This document shows positions 63,323 to 64,000 of a DNA stretch of 64,000 bases, piece by piece; position 1 is the first letter of the stretch, and every line of letters begins with the position of its first letter. The notes beneath the pieces are model-generated. The model was not told the DNA's origin and did no database searches. It saw only the letters and a program-made list of their open reading frames with translations. This stretch comes from Symsagittifera roscoffensis (Eukaryota; Xenacoelomorpha; Acoela; Convolutidae), in NCBI RefSeq assembly GCF_963678635.1, contig NC_087069.1, forward strand, positions 22,108,735-22,172,734, given 5' to 3'. The position numbers were made by a program, and so were the translations under genes.

Positions 63323-64000
63323 TATTGAGTTATTAAATGGTATCATGTTAAGACAATGACGCAAAACTTTGATTAAAAAAATGAGTTTTTTCTTCCTTTT
63401 TCCTTAAAAAAAACTGAAATAAGATTTGAATTGATCTAAATTGAGCTAGGATGCGTGTTACATAGTGTTGTGAAGAACAAAAAAAAAGCAGCTGAATCTG
63501 TTTCGAAACTTCCAAGTTCTGGGATGAAGCGGACAAAATCCACATGTTTCGACCAAGTGAGTAAAGTTTTTCATATTAGACTCAGCATCAACCCAACCTT
63601 TTCCAATTTACACCTTTTGTTTGAATACCTAACTAATTCCAGCTGAAAATGACTTCTCAGAAAACCTCACTTAAGAAAGAAAACAATTTATCTCATAAAA
63701 GTTACAGATTTTGTTTGCTTAAAAGAGATTTCGTAGAGCAAACACTTTTTTTGACCTGAATTCAATTTTTAAACGTTTTCTGAAAAGGAAGAATTTTCAT
63801 GAGTTTGATTTTTCGCAACCCTGGTTGAGTATCTTTGTTCATCTTAAAAACAAAAAATAGCAACACACAAACAATCGACTTGTTATTTTATCAATCCCAT
63901 CAATTTGATAAAAAAGAATACAATTTGATCTGAAATTCTGGTTGGTTGAGCTTTCAATGAAAATTTCTAGAAATTAGAAGACTCAGAAAAATCCAGAAGT

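Larger units (their letters stand above)
62112..64000. other. right flank, no gene recognised
   Basis: AT-rich. Short open frames at 63348-63545 (minus) and 63455-63646 (plus) overlap each other and lack motifs. It contains a G-run (62450-62460), a foldback and small tandem repeats. Confidence 0.55.

Overview
This is an AT-rich, repeat-dominated stretch of an invertebrate animal nuclear genome. The evidence is a 29-bp satellite, a decayed Maverick/Polinton, LTR retrotransposons of the Gypsy and BEL/Pao lineages, non-autonomous DNA transposons, spliceosomal GT/AG signals and a CAP-domain exon fragment. A nematode or another soft-bodied invertebrate would fit, but the sequence alone does not settle the species. 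No complete host gene is visible; nearly all coding sequence belongs to selfish elements.

Layout. (1) 1-1.8 kb: a 29-bp satellite, interrupted three times by a poly-purine block and closed by an inverted monomer. (2) 2.5-21.5 kb: a badly decayed Maverick/Polinton with roughly 0.5-kb inverted ends. On the minus strand, from the centre towards the left end, it carries remains of packaging ATPase (in a 2.15-kb tandem duplication), integrase, penton-like minor capsid, a small structural protein and major capsid protein. Protein-primed DNA polymerase B lies on the plus strand next to the right end. (3) 21.5-25.2 kb: an old minus-strand relative of the Gypsy element below (LTR piece, primer site, leader, gag), abutting the Maverick end. 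(4) 25.2-29.8 kb: mostly non-coding, with one CAP-domain exon fragment and a 382-bp hAT-like MITE. (5) 29.8-48.7 kb: a very large, young-looking Gypsy-type, envelope-bearing element with 410-bp LTRs about 98.5% identical. (6) 49.1-62.1 kb: a BEL/Pao element with an exact 5-bp target duplication and a tRNA-His primer site. It is inactivated by frameshifts, stops and an internal 3.4-kb tandem duplication, and its LTRs are mosaics. (7) 62.1-64 kb: non-coding, with a foldback and small tandem repeats.

The most interesting object is the 18.9-kb Gypsy element. Besides one continuous 2606-residue gag-pro-pol it has a basic 155-residue ORF that overlaps the gag start, two tiny membrane ORFs, a 378-codon open frame with no ATG at all, an 872-residue envelope-like glycoprotein whose layout recalls chuvirus-type glycoproteins, and a 601-residue orphan ORF. 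Several neighbours overlap by ATGA or a few bases, as in compact viral genomes. The coding strand is strikingly rich in A and poor in G. Only the 3' tail of pol shows clear damage (a 14-bp duplication and a second frame change). It looks like a recently active retrovirus-like element with an unusually large accessory set.

Limits: all family assignments come from reading motifs. No database search, structure prediction or alignment was run, and the boundaries of decayed genes are approximate.
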